DNA from: Actinomycetales bacterium Actino_02
GTDB taxonomy: Bacteria; Actinomycetota; Actinomycetes; Propionibacteriales; Propionibacteriaceae
Direction: 5' to 3'
NCBI GenBank assembly: GCA_001603275.1
Contig: LUYM01000023.1
Location: 124,001-188,000, forward strand
DNA: 64,000 bases
Below, piece by piece: positions 21,427 through 30,420 of this stretch. How positions within the stretch are numbered: the stretch's first letter is position 1; each line of letters begins with the position of its first letter. The notes under the pieces were generated by a model. It was not told where the DNA came from. It saw nothing but the letters and a program-made list of their open reading frames with translations, and ran no database searches. The position numbers were made by a program, and so were the translations under genes.

Positions 21427-22025
21427 TTGCGCAACTGAGCGGGCGGGTGGCCGCCGTGGGCGGAACCTGGGTGGTGATCGAGCTTCACGGGCTCGGCTTG
21501 CGGGTCGCCTGCACGCCGGCCACCGCCGGCGGGGCCCGACCGGGGGAGCAGCTCAGTCTGCACACGTCCTTGGTGGTCCGGGAGGACTCACTCACCCTTT
21601 ACGGCTTCGCCGAGGCCGCCGAACGTGACTGCTTCGAACTCGTGCAGACCGCTTCGGGCATCGGCCCGCGGATCGCGCTGGCCGTGGTCTCGGTGTTCAC
21701 TCCCTCCGACTTTGCCCAGGCGGTCAGTTCCGGCAACACGGCGGCCATCACCAAGGTCCCCGGCATCGGGGCCAAAGGGGCAGCCAAGCTGGTCCTCGAA
21801 CTCAAGGACAAGGTGGCTGTACTGGCGGCCAGTGGGTCGTCCCGAGACCTCGGGGTGGTCTTCGGTGACTGGCGCGATCAGGTGCGTGGCGGCTTGGAGG
21901 GCCTGGGCTACTCCTCCCGCGACGCGGACGCGGCCTGTGATCAGGTGGCCGGGCTTGTTGAAGCCGAGCCGAACACGCCGGTGGCCGTGCTGCTGCGGGC
22001 CGCGTTGCGAACCCTGGCAAAGTGA
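21423..22025 (+). CDS. ruvA: Holliday junction branch migration protein RuvA
   Basis: DNA-binding tetramer (200 aa) that holds the Holliday junction and loads RuvB. Three domains: an N-terminal OB-fold starting [14 protein letters not shown], tandem helix-hairpin-helix motifs ([12 protein letters not shown] and [16 protein letters not shown]), and the C-terminal RuvB-contacting three-helix domain ([15 protein letters not shown]). The frame is open upstream, but the ATG at 21423 overlapping the ruvC stop gives the family start. Confidence 0.97.
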   Translation: MIAQLSGRVAAVGGTWVVIELHGLGLRVACTPATAGGARPGEQLSLHTSLVVREDSLTLYGFAEAAERDCFELVQTASGIGPRIALAVVSVFTPSDFAQAVSSGNTAAITKVPGIGAKGAAKLVLELKDKVAVLAASGSSRDLGVVFGDWRDQVRGGLEGLGYSSRDADAACDQVAGLVEAEPNTPVAVLLRAALRTLAK

Positions 22026-23092
22026 ACGCCGTGGCTTACGAATCCGAGTTCGACCCGCTGGATCCGAACGTCCATTCCGACGAACGGGCGGCCGAGTCGG
22101 CGCTGCGGCCCTCGGCACTGGCTGATTTCCGCGGTCAGCAGCGAGTCAGCGACCAACTCGGTCTGGTGTTGGCTGCCGCGCGGCAGCGGGGGACGGTGCC
22201 CGACCACGTCCTGCTCTCCGGTCCGCCCGGACTGGGCAAGACCACCTTGGCCATGATCATCGCCGCTGAGATGGGTGCTCCGATTCGGATCTCGTCGGGT
22301 CCGGCCATTCAGCATGCCGGCGACCTGGCCGCGATCCTGTCCGGACTGACAGAAGGCGAGGTCTTCTTCCTCGACGAGATTCACCGGATGTCCCGGCCTG
22401 CCGAGGAGATGCTGTACCTGGCCATGGAGGACTTCCGGGTCGATGTCGTCGTCGGCAAGGGTCCCGGCGCCACGGCCATCCCGCTGGAGATCCCGCGGTT
22501 CACCCTGGTCGGAGCGACGACGAGGGCGGGGCTGCTGCCCGGTCCGCTGCGTGACCGCTTTGGCTTCACTGCGCAACTGGACTTCTACGACAGCGCCGAT
22601 CTTGAGCACATCCTGGTCCGTTCGGCCGGAGTCCTGGGGATCCGGCTGGAGACCTCCGCGGCCGTCGAGATCGCCTCCCGATCCCGCGGGACGCCTCGGA
22701 TCGCCAATCGGCTGCTGCGCCGGGTCCGCGACTACGCGCAGGTGCACTCCGACGGCGTGATGACCCAGAAGATCGCCAAGGCCGCCCTCGAGCTCTACGA
22801 GGTGGATCCGCTTGGCCTGGATCGTCTCGACCGTGGCGTCTTGGACGCGCTGTGCCGCAGTTTTGGCGGCGGTCCGGTCGGCCTGACCACCCTCGCCTTG
22901 GCCGTGGCGGAAGAGCCGGAGACCATTGAGGAGGTGGCCGAGCCGTTCCTGGTTCGTGAGGGCTTCCTGATGCGGACGCCCCGTGGACGGGTGGCTACCG
23001 CCCGGGCCTGGCGGCACCTGGGGCTCACCCCGCCCACCCAGGCAGGCGTCGGCCTCGGCCAACTCGATCTATTCGACGACCCGCAAGGCTGA
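22022..23092 (+). CDS. ruvB: Holliday junction branch migration helicase RuvB
   Basis: AAA+ motor (356 aa) that drives branch migration on RuvA-bound junctions. The Walker A is [15 protein letters not shown], Walker B is [10 protein letters not shown], sensor 1 is [11 protein letters not shown], and the arginine finger lies in PLRDRFG. The C-terminal winged helix carries [17 protein letters not shown]. Start GTG at 22022 overlaps the ruvA stop (GTGA). It is the last gene of the ruvCAB unit; the following 100-base gap contains the promoter for yajC. Confidence 0.97.
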   Translation: MNAVAYESEFDPLDPNVHSDERAAESALRPSALADFRGQQRVSDQLGLVLAAARQRGTVPDHVLLSGPPGLGKTTLAMIIAAEMGAPIRISSGPAIQHAGDLAAILSGLTEGEVFFLDEIHRMSRPAEEMLYLAMEDFRVDVVVGKGPGATAIPLEIPRFTLVGATTRAGLLPGPLRDRFGFTAQLDFYDSADLEHILVRSAGVLGIRLETSAAVEIASRSRGTPRIANRLLRRVRDYAQVHSDGVMTQKIAKAALELYEVDPLGLDRLDRGVLDALCRSFGGGPVGLTTLALAVAEEPETIEEVAEPFLVREGFLMRTPRGRVATARAWRHLGLTPPTQAGVGLGQLDLFDDPQG

Positions 23093-23132
23093 ACTCGGCG
23101 GGCCTCGGATGGGAGTTGGCTGGTCGGGGCGC

Positions 23133-23138
23133 TAGGCT
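23133..23138 (+). promoter_or_regulatory. -10 hexamer of yajC-secDF
   Basis: TAGGCT lies in the 100-base gap after ruvB. It predicts a leader of about 48 bases with a GGTAAGGA ribosome site before the yajC ATG. No tRNA-like or riboswitch-like structure is evident in the gap. Confidence 0.5.
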
Positions 23139-23192
23139 TCTACCTCGGCTGGCCTTCGTTGTCGGCCACCACCAAACGGTAAGGACTTTGAG

Positions 23193-23543
23193 ATGCCAGA
23201 AAACCTGACTCTGCCCTTCCTGGTCGTGCTGATGGTCGCGGGTTTCTACTTCATGATCATCCGCCCTCAGCAGAAGCGGGCCAAGGAGCAGAAGCAGCAC
23301 ATGGAGACCCTGGCTCCGGGCGTCCGGGTGATGACCATCTCCGGCATCGTCGGCACCATCAAGCACCTGGGCGAGAAGCAGGCCATCCTCGAGATTTCTC
23401 CCGGGGTCGAGATGACCGTGGTCAAGGGTGCGATCAGCATGCAGCCGGTGGATGACGAGTTCGAGTATGCCGACGATGATGAGAACACCGAAAGTGCCGA
23501 GCCGGACGTCACCGACGACGCTCCTGCGGCCGAACAGAACTGA
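23193..23543 (+). CDS. yajC: preprotein translocase subunit YajC
   Basis: Small single-pass membrane protein (116 aa) that associates with SecDF and the SecYEG translocon. One transmembrane helix (about 5-25) is followed by the family motif MIIRPQQKRAKEQ, a small basic cytoplasmic domain (GVRVMTISGIVGTI), and a long acidic C-terminal tail. It directly precedes secD by 16 bases, the classic yajC-secD-secF order. Confidence 0.94.
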   Translation: MPENLTLPFLVVLMVAGFYFMIIRPQQKRAKEQKQHMETLAPGVRVMTISGIVGTIKHLGEKQAILEISPGVEMTVVKGAISMQPVDDEFEYADDDENTESAEPDVTDDAPAAEQN

Positions 23544-23559
23544 ACTGACAAGGTAGACA

Positions 23560-25260
23560 GTGGCAACAAGCAAGCACCACGCGCACTCGTTGCGCACTCT
23601 GGTGATTCTCGCGCTGGTGATTTGTGGGATGTTCACCATCATGGCGGTCACCGGCGCCTGGGCACCCAAGCTCGGTCTGGACCTGCGCGGTGGCACCACC
23701 ATCACGCTGACCGCCAAGAACTCCACCGGTGACGGTCGGGTCGACCCGAAGAGCCTGGAGCTGGCCCGGACGATCCTGCAGCAACGCGTCGACTCCCAGG
23801 GCGTCGGTGAGACCGAAGTCACCACCTCTGGCGAGACCCAGATCATCGTCACCGCGCCGAACGTCCAGCGCGACGACCTGCTGAAGATGGTCGGTCAGAC
23901 CGCGCAGCTGTACTTCCGGGCGGTCTATGCCGCTGACGCATCGCCGACCGGCACGGTCAGCGGCGGCGACGCGACCCCGACGGCATCGGCCTCGCCGAGC
24001 GACTCTGCGTCGCCTGCGGCCTCGACCAGTGCCTCCCCGACCCCGCAGGCCACCGAGTCCACCAACAAGCGTCCGCTGCCCGCGCTGCCCACTCCGGTGG
24101 CCAGCCCGCGACCGAGTGTCGAGCCCGCCGGTGGCCAGACCAAGAGCCTGACGGACTTGCTGGCCTGGACGCCTAGCGACCGGGACAACGCCGACTTCGC
24201 CGCATACAAGTGCGGGGATCCGTTCCCTGATGTCACCACCGAGCCGCTGATCGCCTGTGACCAGACCGGCACCTACAAGTACCTGCTCGGTCCGGCCCTG
24301 ATCAAGGGCTCGGACGTGACCCGGGCTACGGCAGGCATCCCGCAGAACTCGGTGAGCTGGGAGGTCGAGCTGCAGTTCAACTCGACCGCGGCCGACCAGT
24401 TCTACCAAGTGACCAAATACCTCAACGAGCAGACCAGCCCGAAGAACCAGTTCGGCATCGTTCTGGACGGGAAAGTCATCTCCTCGCCCGAGGTGACCAA
24501 GGGCGCCATCGCCGGTGGCCGGGCGTCGATCTCCGGCAGCTTCACCCAGAAGACCGCCAGCGATCTGGCCACGGTGCTTTCCTACGGCGCACTGCCGCTG
24601 ACCTTCGACCTGTCCAGTGTGGAGAACGTGTCCGCAAAGTTGGGCGTCGATCAGTTGAACGCTGGCATCGTCGCGGGCCTGATCGGTTTGGCCCTGGTGC
24701 TGCTGTACAGCATCGTGTACTACCGGGGCTTGGCCGTGGTGGTGTCGATGTCGCTGGTGGTGGCCGCACTGCTCACCTGGTCGTCCATGGTGCTGCTGGG
24801 CCAAGCGATCGGTTTCGCGCTCAATCTGCCCGGCGTAGCCGGAGCGATCGTGGCGATCGGTGTGACCGCGGACTCGTTCATCATCTACTTCGAACGAATA
24901 CGAGACGAAGTGCGAGAGGGGCGGTCCCTGCGGACGGCCATCGAGACTGGCTGGGTGCGGTCCCGCAAGACCATCCTGGCCGCCGACTCGGTTTCGCTGC
25001 TGTCGGCGCTGGTGCTGTACATCCTGGCCATCGGTGCGGTGAAGGGCTTCGCCTTCACTCTCGGCCTCACCACGATCATCGACCTGGTGGTGGTGTTCAC
25101 CTTCACCAAGCCACTGATGACCCTGCTCGGCAAGACCAAGTTCTACGGCGAGGGGCATCGCTTCTCCGGCTTTGAGGCCGAGCACATGGGTGCGAGCAAT
25201 GCGCCGTTGCACAACTCGCGGCGCAAGGCCGCAGCGACTGTGGGAGGGGAGACCCGATGA
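23560..25260 (+). CDS. secD: protein translocase subunit SecD
   Basis: RND-superfamily membrane protein (566 aa) that uses the proton gradient to complete export through SecYEG. One N-terminal helix (about 11-33), then GLDLRGGTTITL, the first extracytoplasmic domain, and five C-terminal helices from about residue 365 containing GVTADSFIIYFERIRDEVREG. Residues about 127-196 are a Ser/Thr/Ala/Pro-rich low-complexity stretch set into the extracytoplasmic domain, which makes the protein longer than compact SecD proteins. Start GTG at 23560; stop overlaps secF (ATGA). Confidence 0.96.
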   Translation: MATSKHHAHSLRTLVILALVICGMFTIMAVTGAWAPKLGLDLRGGTTITLTAKNSTGDGRVDPKSLELARTILQQRVDSQGVGETEVTTSGETQIIVTAPNVQRDDLLKMVGQTAQLYFRAVYAADASPTGTVSGGDATPTASASPSDSASPAASTSASPTPQATESTNKRPLPALPTPVASPRPSVEPAGGQTKSLTDLLAWTPSDRDNADFAAYKCGDPFPDVTTEPLIACDQTGTYKYLLGPALIKGSDVTRATAGIPQNSVSWEVELQFNSTAADQFYQVTKYLNEQTSPKNQFGIVLDGKVISSPEVTKGAIAGGRASISGSFTQKTASDLATVLSYGALPLTFDLSSVENVSAKLGVDQLNAGIVAGLIGLALVLLYSIVYYRGLAVVVSMSLVVAALLTWSSMVLLGQAIGFALNLPGVAGAIVAIGVTADSFIIYFERIRDEVREGRSLRTAIETGWVRSRKTILAADSVSLLSALVLYILAIGAVKGFAFTLGLTTIIDLVVVFTFTKPLMTLLGKTKFYGEGHRFSGFEAEHMGASNAPLHNSRRKAAATVGGETR

Positions 25261-26450
25261 GCGAGCAGCAGACGCCGGTTTCGCCGGACGAAGCCGCACC
25301 GGTCGCAGTCCGCAAGGCCGGTCTTGCCCACAAGCTGTATACCGGCGAGGTCTCCTACGACTTCGTGGCCAAGCGCAAGCGCTGGTACCTCATCTCGGCC
25401 ATCGCGCTGGCCATCGCCTTCCTGGCGTTGGGCATCCGCGGCCTGAACTGGGGCATCGAGTTCCAGGGCGGGTCGGTCTTCCAGGCTCCGATGCAGGTCA
25501 CCGCCAGCACCGTCCCGGATGTTCGGACCGCGGTGGAGTCGCTCGGCCTGGCGGAGGCCAATGAGGTCACCGTCACCACGGTGGGCGATAACCAGGTCCG
25601 AGTGCAGACTCTGGCCCTGAACGCCGACGAGGTGACCAAGGTGAAGGGTGCCATCGCCAAGGCTGCCGGGCTGCAGCCGGAGCAGGTGGCTTACTCGCTG
25701 ATCGGCGCCTCCTGGGGTGCGCAGATCACCACTCAGGCGCTGATCGCGTTGGTGGTCTTCCTGGTCCTGGTCATGGTCTTGATCTGGGTGTACTTCCGCG
25801 ACTTCAAGATGAGCGTCTCGGCCATCATCGCCTTGCTGCACGACTTGGTGATCACGGTCGGCGTCTACGCGCTGGTCGGCTTCACGGTCACGCCGGCCAC
25901 GATGATCGGTGTGCTGACCATCCTTGGTTACTCGCTGTACGACACCGTCGTGGTGTTCGACAAGATCCGTGAGAACACCAAGGACATCACGAACTCGCGA
26001 CTGACCTACTCGGCGCTGGCCAACACGGCACTGAACCAGGTGTTGGTGCGGTCGGTGAACACCACCATCATCGGTGTGTTGCCGGTGGCCGCGTTGCTCA
26101 CGGCCGGTGTCTTCTTCCTCGGCGGGGGTCCGCTGGAGGATCTGGGCCTGGCCCTGTTCGTCGGCATGATCGCCGGCGCCTACTCCTCGATCTTCATCGC
26201 TACGCCGCTGCTCGCACAGATGCGCGAGGCCGATCCGGACATGGTGGAGCATCGTGAGCGGCTCGAGCGGCGCGCGTCTCGTGGCGTCGAGAAGAACCCG
26301 ACCAAGTCTCGCAAGGTGGCCGTGGCTGTTCCGGGGACGGCTGCGACGGCTGTCGAGCCGGATCAGCTCGGTTTGGTCTCGGCAGAGCGCCTCGACCCGG
26401 GTAATCGCAGTCAGCGGACCAAGCAGACTCGAAGCCAGCGGAAGAAGTAG
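25257..26450 (+). CDS. secF: protein translocase subunit SecF
   Basis: Partner of SecD (397 aa) with six helices. GLNWGIEFQGGSVFQ is the SecF equivalent of the SecD motif after helix 1. The membrane block (about 150-335) contains TILGYSLYDTVVVFDKIRENT and RSVNTTIIGVLPVAALL. A basic, disordered C-terminal tail (about 340-397) ends in QRTKQTRSQRKK. It follows secD by a 4-base overlap and is three bases from apt, so apt may be co-transcribed. Confidence 0.96.
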   Translation: MSEQQTPVSPDEAAPVAVRKAGLAHKLYTGEVSYDFVAKRKRWYLISAIALAIAFLALGIRGLNWGIEFQGGSVFQAPMQVTASTVPDVRTAVESLGLAEANEVTVTTVGDNQVRVQTLALNADEVTKVKGAIAKAAGLQPEQVAYSLIGASWGAQITTQALIALVVFLVLVMVLIWVYFRDFKMSVSAIIALLHDLVITVGVYALVGFTVTPATMIGVLTILGYSLYDTVVVFDKIRENTKDITNSRLTYSALANTALNQVLVRSVNTTIIGVLPVAALLTAGVFFLGGGPLEDLGLALFVGMIAGAYSSIFIATPLLAQMREADPDMVEHRERLERRASRGVEKNPTKSRKVAVAVPGTAATAVEPDQLGLVSAERLDPGNRSQRTKQTRSQRKK

Positions 26451-26452
26451 GA

Positions 26453-26992
26453 ATGGCCAGCGTTGCCAACAAGGAACTGATTTCGTCGCTGATTCGGGAC
26501 ATTCCGGACTTCCCCAAGCCGGGGGTGCTGTTCAAGGACATCACGCCGCTGCTTGCTTCGGCCGCGGGATACCGGGCCGCGATCTCCGAGCTCGCCGCGT
26601 CCGCCCCCGAGGGGATCGACGTGGTGGTCGGCATGGAGGCCCGGGGCTTCATCTTCGCCGGCCCGGTGGCCCTCGAGCTGGGGGCCGGTTTCGTGCCGGT
26701 CCGCAAGCCCGGCAAGCTGCCCGGTGACGTCTACACCCAGACCTTCTCCCTGGAATACGGGGACGAGACGCTGGCCGTCCACACCGACGCCATCATGCCC
26801 GGGGCCAAGGTACTGGTGATCGATGACGTGCTGGCCACCGGCGGAACCATCGGGGCCACTGCGGCCCTGATCAACCGGCTGGGCGCGGAGCTGGTTGCCG
26901 TCTCCGTCCTGCTTGAGTTGAGCTTCCTGGGTGGCCGCGATCACCTGGCCGGGCTCGGGATCGACAACACGACAGCCGTCATCACGGTGTGA
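26453..26992 (+). CDS. apt: adenine phosphoribosyltransferase
   Basis: Purine salvage enzyme (179 aa) that makes AMP from adenine and PRPP. The N-terminal DIPDFPKPGVLFKDITPLL is family-diagnostic. The PRPP-binding loop is KVLVIDDVLATGGTIGAT, and VVVGMEARGFIFAGPVAL is also typical. The apt-rel arrangement downstream of secDF is common in actinobacteria and links adenine salvage with (p)ppGpp metabolism by position; here a K+ channel gene lies in between. Confidence 0.96.
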   Translation: MASVANKELISSLIRDIPDFPKPGVLFKDITPLLASAAGYRAAISELAASAPEGIDVVVGMEARGFIFAGPVALELGAGFVPVRKPGKLPGDVYTQTFSLEYGDETLAVHTDAIMPGAKVLVIDDVLATGGTIGATAALINRLGAELVAVSVLLELSFLGGRDHLAGLGIDNTTAVITV

Positions 26993-28068
26993 TGGAGCCA
27001 CCCAGGGTGCGTTTCGGACGAGCGCGAACACCCTGGGTGGGGCTTGCCCAGGTCCGGCTGCCCGGACGGCGGCGTACCTGGGCGGGAGAGCTGGCCTGGC
27101 GGCTGATGCTGGCCCTCGGGCTGCTGTTGGTACTCACGCTGATCGTCTACCTCGACCGCGACGCCTATGTCGATCATGCTGCCGGCGATGGCGTCTCCTT
27201 CCTGGACGCGCTCTATTACGCCACGGTCACCATGACCACGACCGGCTATGGCGACATCACGCCGGTGGCCGACCACGCCAGGCTGATCAACACCCTGCTC
27301 GTCACGCCCATCCGAATCGCCTTCCTGGTCTTGTTGGTCGGCACCACTGTCGAGGTGCTGGCCAATGAGGGACGGCGGGCGTTGGCGGACTCCCGCTGGA
27401 GGAAGACCATGCGCAACCACACAGTCGTGATCGGCTTCGGAACCACCGGCCAAAGCGCGGTGCAGACGCTGATGCGAGGCGGGCTCACCGCCGACCGGAT
27501 CGTCGTCATCGACACCGATCCGTTGGCCGTGGCGGCAGCCAACCGGGCCGGCGTGGCCGGCTTCGAGGGTGACGCCACTGCCCGGGAACTGCTGCATCGC
27601 GCCGAGCTGCCGAAGGCCAGGGAAGTGATCATCACGGTCGGCCGGGACGACACCGCGATCTTGACCACGCTCACCGTGCGGCAGCTGAACCACGGTGCTC
27701 ATGTGGTGGTCGCCGTCCGGGACTCCGACAATGTGCCGCTCATTCGGCAGTCCGGAGCGGATGCGGTGATCACGTCGTCGGACACGGTCGGACGGCTGAT
27801 GGGCCTGTCCTCGATCAGTCCGGATCTGGGTCAGGTGATCGAGGACCTGCTCACCACCGGCGAGGGGCTGGAGGTCACCCAGCGCCAAGTGGAGCCCGAC
27901 GAGATCGGTCAGCTGCCCGATCAGCTGACCGGTGAGAAGGTGCTGGCCGTTGTCCGACACAAGACGATGCGCCGCTACTACGAGCCCGGGGTGGACGCCC
28001 TGGCCGCCGGAGACCAGGTAGTGGTCGTGCGGCAAGCGGCCAAGCAGCGGACGCCACGGGTAGAGTGA
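26992..28068 (+). CDS. potassium channel with TrkA-N (RCK) domain
   Basis: A two-helix potassium channel (358 aa from this ATG). Helix 1 is about residues 33-53, the pore loop holds the selectivity filter TTTGYGDITP, and helix 2 is IAFLVLLVGTTVEVL. The cytoplasmic part (about 140-350) is an RCK/TrkA-N domain with the nucleotide-binding VVIGFGTTGQSAVQTLM and a following TrkA-C-like segment ending in LAAGDQVVVV. This layout fits MthK/Kch-type channels gated by a ligand. An in-frame GTG at 26989 is an alternative start; both overlap the apt stop. Confidence 0.92.
   Translation: MEPPRVRFGRARTPWVGLAQVRLPGRRRTWAGELAWRLMLALGLLLVLTLIVYLDRDAYVDHAAGDGVSFLDALYYATVTMTTTGYGDITPVADHARLINTLLVTPIRIAFLVLLVGTTVEVLANEGRRALADSRWRKTMRNHTVVIGFGTTGQSAVQTLMRGGLTADRIVVIDTDPLAVAAANRAGVAGFEGDATARELLHRAELPKAREVIITVGRDDTAILTTLTVRQLNHGAHVVVAVRDSDNVPLIRQSGADAVITSSDTVGRLMGLSSISPDLGQVIEDLLTTGEGLEVTQRQVEPDEIGQLPDQLTGEKVLAVVRHKTMRRYYEPGVDALAAGDQVVVVRQAAKQRTPRVE
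28061..28066 (+). promoter_or_regulatory. -10 hexamer of rel
   Basis: TAGAGT lies in the last codons of the K+ channel gene. It predicts a 26-base leader with a strong GGAGG ribosome site before the GTG at 28099, so rel can be transcribed separately from the genes upstream. Confidence 0.45.
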
Positions 28069-28098
28069 TACCCCACAGCGAGAAGCTCGGAGGATTGC

Positions 28099-30396
28099 GT
28101 GTCGGCCGAAGGCATCCATGGTCCCTACGGTGAGGGCGATGGGCTGCCGGGAGAGCCCCGGAACCGCCTGACCACCGATCAGCCGCGTGCCCGCATGCGG
28201 CAGGCGCTGGCCCGGCTCGGAGCCCAGCGCAACCAGCCGGTGGCAGTCCTCGATCCGCTGATCCGGATCGTCCACACCCATCACCCCAAGGCGGACATCG
28301 CGCTCATCGAGCGCGCCTACCGGACCGCCGAGCACTATCACACCGGTCAGCTCCGCAAGAGCGGGGACGCCTACATCACCCACCCGCTGGCCGTGGCCAC
28401 CATCTTGGCCGAGCTCGGCATGAACGAGCCGACGATCTGCGCGGCCCTGCTCCACGACACCGTCGAGGACACCTCCTACACCGTCGAGCAGCTCACCGCC
28501 GACTTCGGTCCGGAGATCGCGGCCATGGTCGACGGGGTCACCAAGCTGGACAAGATCGCCTACGGCGAGTCGGCCAAGGCCGAGACCATCCGCAAGATGG
28601 TGCTGGCCATGAGCCGCGACATTCGGGTCCTGGTGATCAAGCTGGCCGACCGGCTGCACAACATGCGCACCCTGGGTCATCTGCGCCAGGACAAGCAGAT
28701 GGTGATCGCTCGCGACACCTTGGAGATCTTCGCTCCGCTGGCCCACCGGCTGGGCATGAACGCCATCAAGTGGGAACTGGAAGACCTGGCCTTTGCCACC
28801 TTGCAGCCCAAGATCTACGACGAGATCGTGAAGTTGGTGGCCACCCGGGCCCCGCTGCGCGAGGAGTACCTGCGTCAGGTCACCGAGCAGGTGCGCGCCG
28901 ATCTGGCCGACGCCGGGCTGAAGGCGACCGTCTACGGCCGTCCCAAGCACTACTACTCGATCTACCAGAAGATGGTGGTTCGCGGACGCGACTTCGCCGA
29001 CATCTACGATCTGGTCGGCCTGCGGATCCTGGTCGACACCCAACGCGACTGCTACGCGGCGTTGGGCACACTGCATGCGCGCTGGAACCCGCTGCCGGGC
29101 CGGTTCAAGGACTACATCGCCATGCCGAAGTTCAACTTGTACCAGTCCCTGCACACCACGGTGCTCGGGCCCGGCGGCAAGCCGGTGGAGCTGCAGATCC
29201 GCACCCACGAGATGCATCGGCAGGCCGAGTACGGCGTCGCTGCGCACTGGAAGTACAAAGAGGGCAAGGTCGACGGCACCGAGCTGAACTGGGTTCAGCA
29301 GATCAGCCAGTGGCAGCGCGAGACCGAGGATCCGGCCGAGTTCCTGGACACGCTGCGCTTCGAGATCGCCACCGACGAAGTCTTCGTGTTCACCCCCAAG
29401 GGCGACGTGATCAGCCTCCCGCAAGGGGCAACGCCGGTCGACTTCGCCTACGCCGTACACACAGAGGTGGGCCACCGAACCATCGGCGCCCGGGTGAACA
29501 ACCGGCTGGTGTCACTGGAATCGGCCCTGTCCAGCGGGGACGTCGTGGAGGTGCTCACCTCCAAGGCCGCCAACGCCGGCCCGAGCCGAGACTGGCTCGG
29601 CTTCGTCAAGAGCCCACGAGCCCGGGGCAAGATCCGTCAGTACTTCCAGCGGGAGCGCCGCGAGGAGTCGGTTGAGGCCGGCCGGGAGATGCTGACCCGC
29701 CAGTTGCGGCGAGCCGGACTGCCGCTGCAGCGCCTGCTGACCCCGGAGCACCTGGCAGGTCTCGTCGAGCACTTCCGCGTCGCCGACATCGACGGACTGT
29801 ATGCCGCCGTGGGGGAGTCCACGATCAGCCCGCAGGCCATCGTTCAGCGTCTGATCGCCTCCGAAGGTGGCGCCGAGGAAGTCGCTGAGCTCGGTGGTGA
29901 GGACACCACAGTTCTGGGACGAGTGCGCCGGGCCCGGGCGTCGGGCAACGAGGCCGGCGTGGTCGTCCAGGGCGACCCCAATGTGTGGGTCAAGCTGGCT
30001 CGCTGCTGTCGTCCGGTTCCTGGTGACGCCATCCTGGGCTTCATCACCCGGGAGAACGGAGTGTCGGTGCATCGCACCGACTGCACCAATGCACAGAATC
30101 TGCGCACTCAGCCCGAGCGGGTCGTCGAGGTCGCCTGGGCGCCGACGGCATCGAGTTCTTTCCAGGTGGCGCTGCATGTCGAAGGACTGGATCGCACCGG
30201 TGTGCTGGCTGAAGTGACCAAGGTGATGGGCGACCACCACATCTCGATTCAGTCCGCCAGCCTGAACACGACCAAGGACCACATCTTCCGGTTCCGGTTC
30301 ACCTTCGAGACCACCGACCTGACTCACCTGGGGCACCTGATCAGTGCCATCCGACGAGTGGCCGGCGTCTACGACGTCTACCGGGTGAAGGACTGA
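28099..30396 (+). CDS. rel: bifunctional (p)ppGpp synthetase/hydrolase Rel
   Basis: Stringent-response enzyme (765 aa) that makes (p)ppGpp from ATP and GTP/GDP and also degrades it. Domains in order: HD hydrolase (about 70-220) with the HD pair in ALLHDTVEDT; synthetase (about 270-385) with GRPKHYYSIYQKM, YDLVGLRILV and YIAMPKFNLYQSLHTTV; TGS domain (DEVFVFTPKGDVISLPQG); the CC/zinc-finger-like segment KLARCCRPVPGD; and a C-terminal ACT domain. The intact HD pair argues for a bifunctional Rel rather than a RelA-only type. GTG start with GGAGG at good spacing. Confidence 0.97.
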   Translation: MSAEGIHGPYGEGDGLPGEPRNRLTTDQPRARMRQALARLGAQRNQPVAVLDPLIRIVHTHHPKADIALIERAYRTAEHYHTGQLRKSGDAYITHPLAVATILAELGMNEPTICAALLHDTVEDTSYTVEQLTADFGPEIAAMVDGVTKLDKIAYGESAKAETIRKMVLAMSRDIRVLVIKLADRLHNMRTLGHLRQDKQMVIARDTLEIFAPLAHRLGMNAIKWELEDLAFATLQPKIYDEIVKLVATRAPLREEYLRQVTEQVRADLADAGLKATVYGRPKHYYSIYQKMVVRGRDFADIYDLVGLRILVDTQRDCYAALGTLHARWNPLPGRFKDYIAMPKFNLYQSLHTTVLGPGGKPVELQIRTHEMHRQAEYGVAAHWKYKEGKVDGTELNWVQQISQWQRETEDPAEFLDTLRFEIATDEVFVFTPKGDVISLPQGATPVDFAYAVHTEVGHRTIGARVNNRLVSLESALSSGDVVEVLTSKAANAGPSRDWLGFVKSPRARGKIRQYFQRERREESVEAGREMLTRQLRRAGLPLQRLLTPEHLAGLVEHFRVADIDGLYAAVGESTISPQAIVQRLIASEGGAEEVAELGGEDTTVLGRVRRARASGNEAGVVVQGDPNVWVKLARCCRPVPGDAILGFITRENGVSVHRTDCTNAQNLRTQPERVVEVAWAPTASSSFQVALHVEGLDRTGVLAEVTKVMGDHHISIQSASLNTTKDHIFRFRFTFETTDLTHLGHLISAIRRVAGVYDVYRVKD

Positions 30397-30416
30397 GCTC
30401 GGCGCTCAGCCCTTCA
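30386..30416. terminator. likely bidirectional terminator between rel and the DUF349 gene
   Basis: A 13-bp stem with one mismatch: TGAAGGACTGAGC (30386-30398), a 5-base loop, and GCTCAGCCCTTCA (30404-30416). It sits between two convergent genes and includes the rel stop. No T-run follows, as is common for actinobacterial terminators. Confidence 0.6.
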
Positions 30417-30420
30417 CTGT

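Noticed and set aside
26989-26992. GTG at 26989 as the K+ channel start
   Set aside because: The ATG one codon later is equally placed over the apt stop and is the stronger start codon; the difference is one residue.
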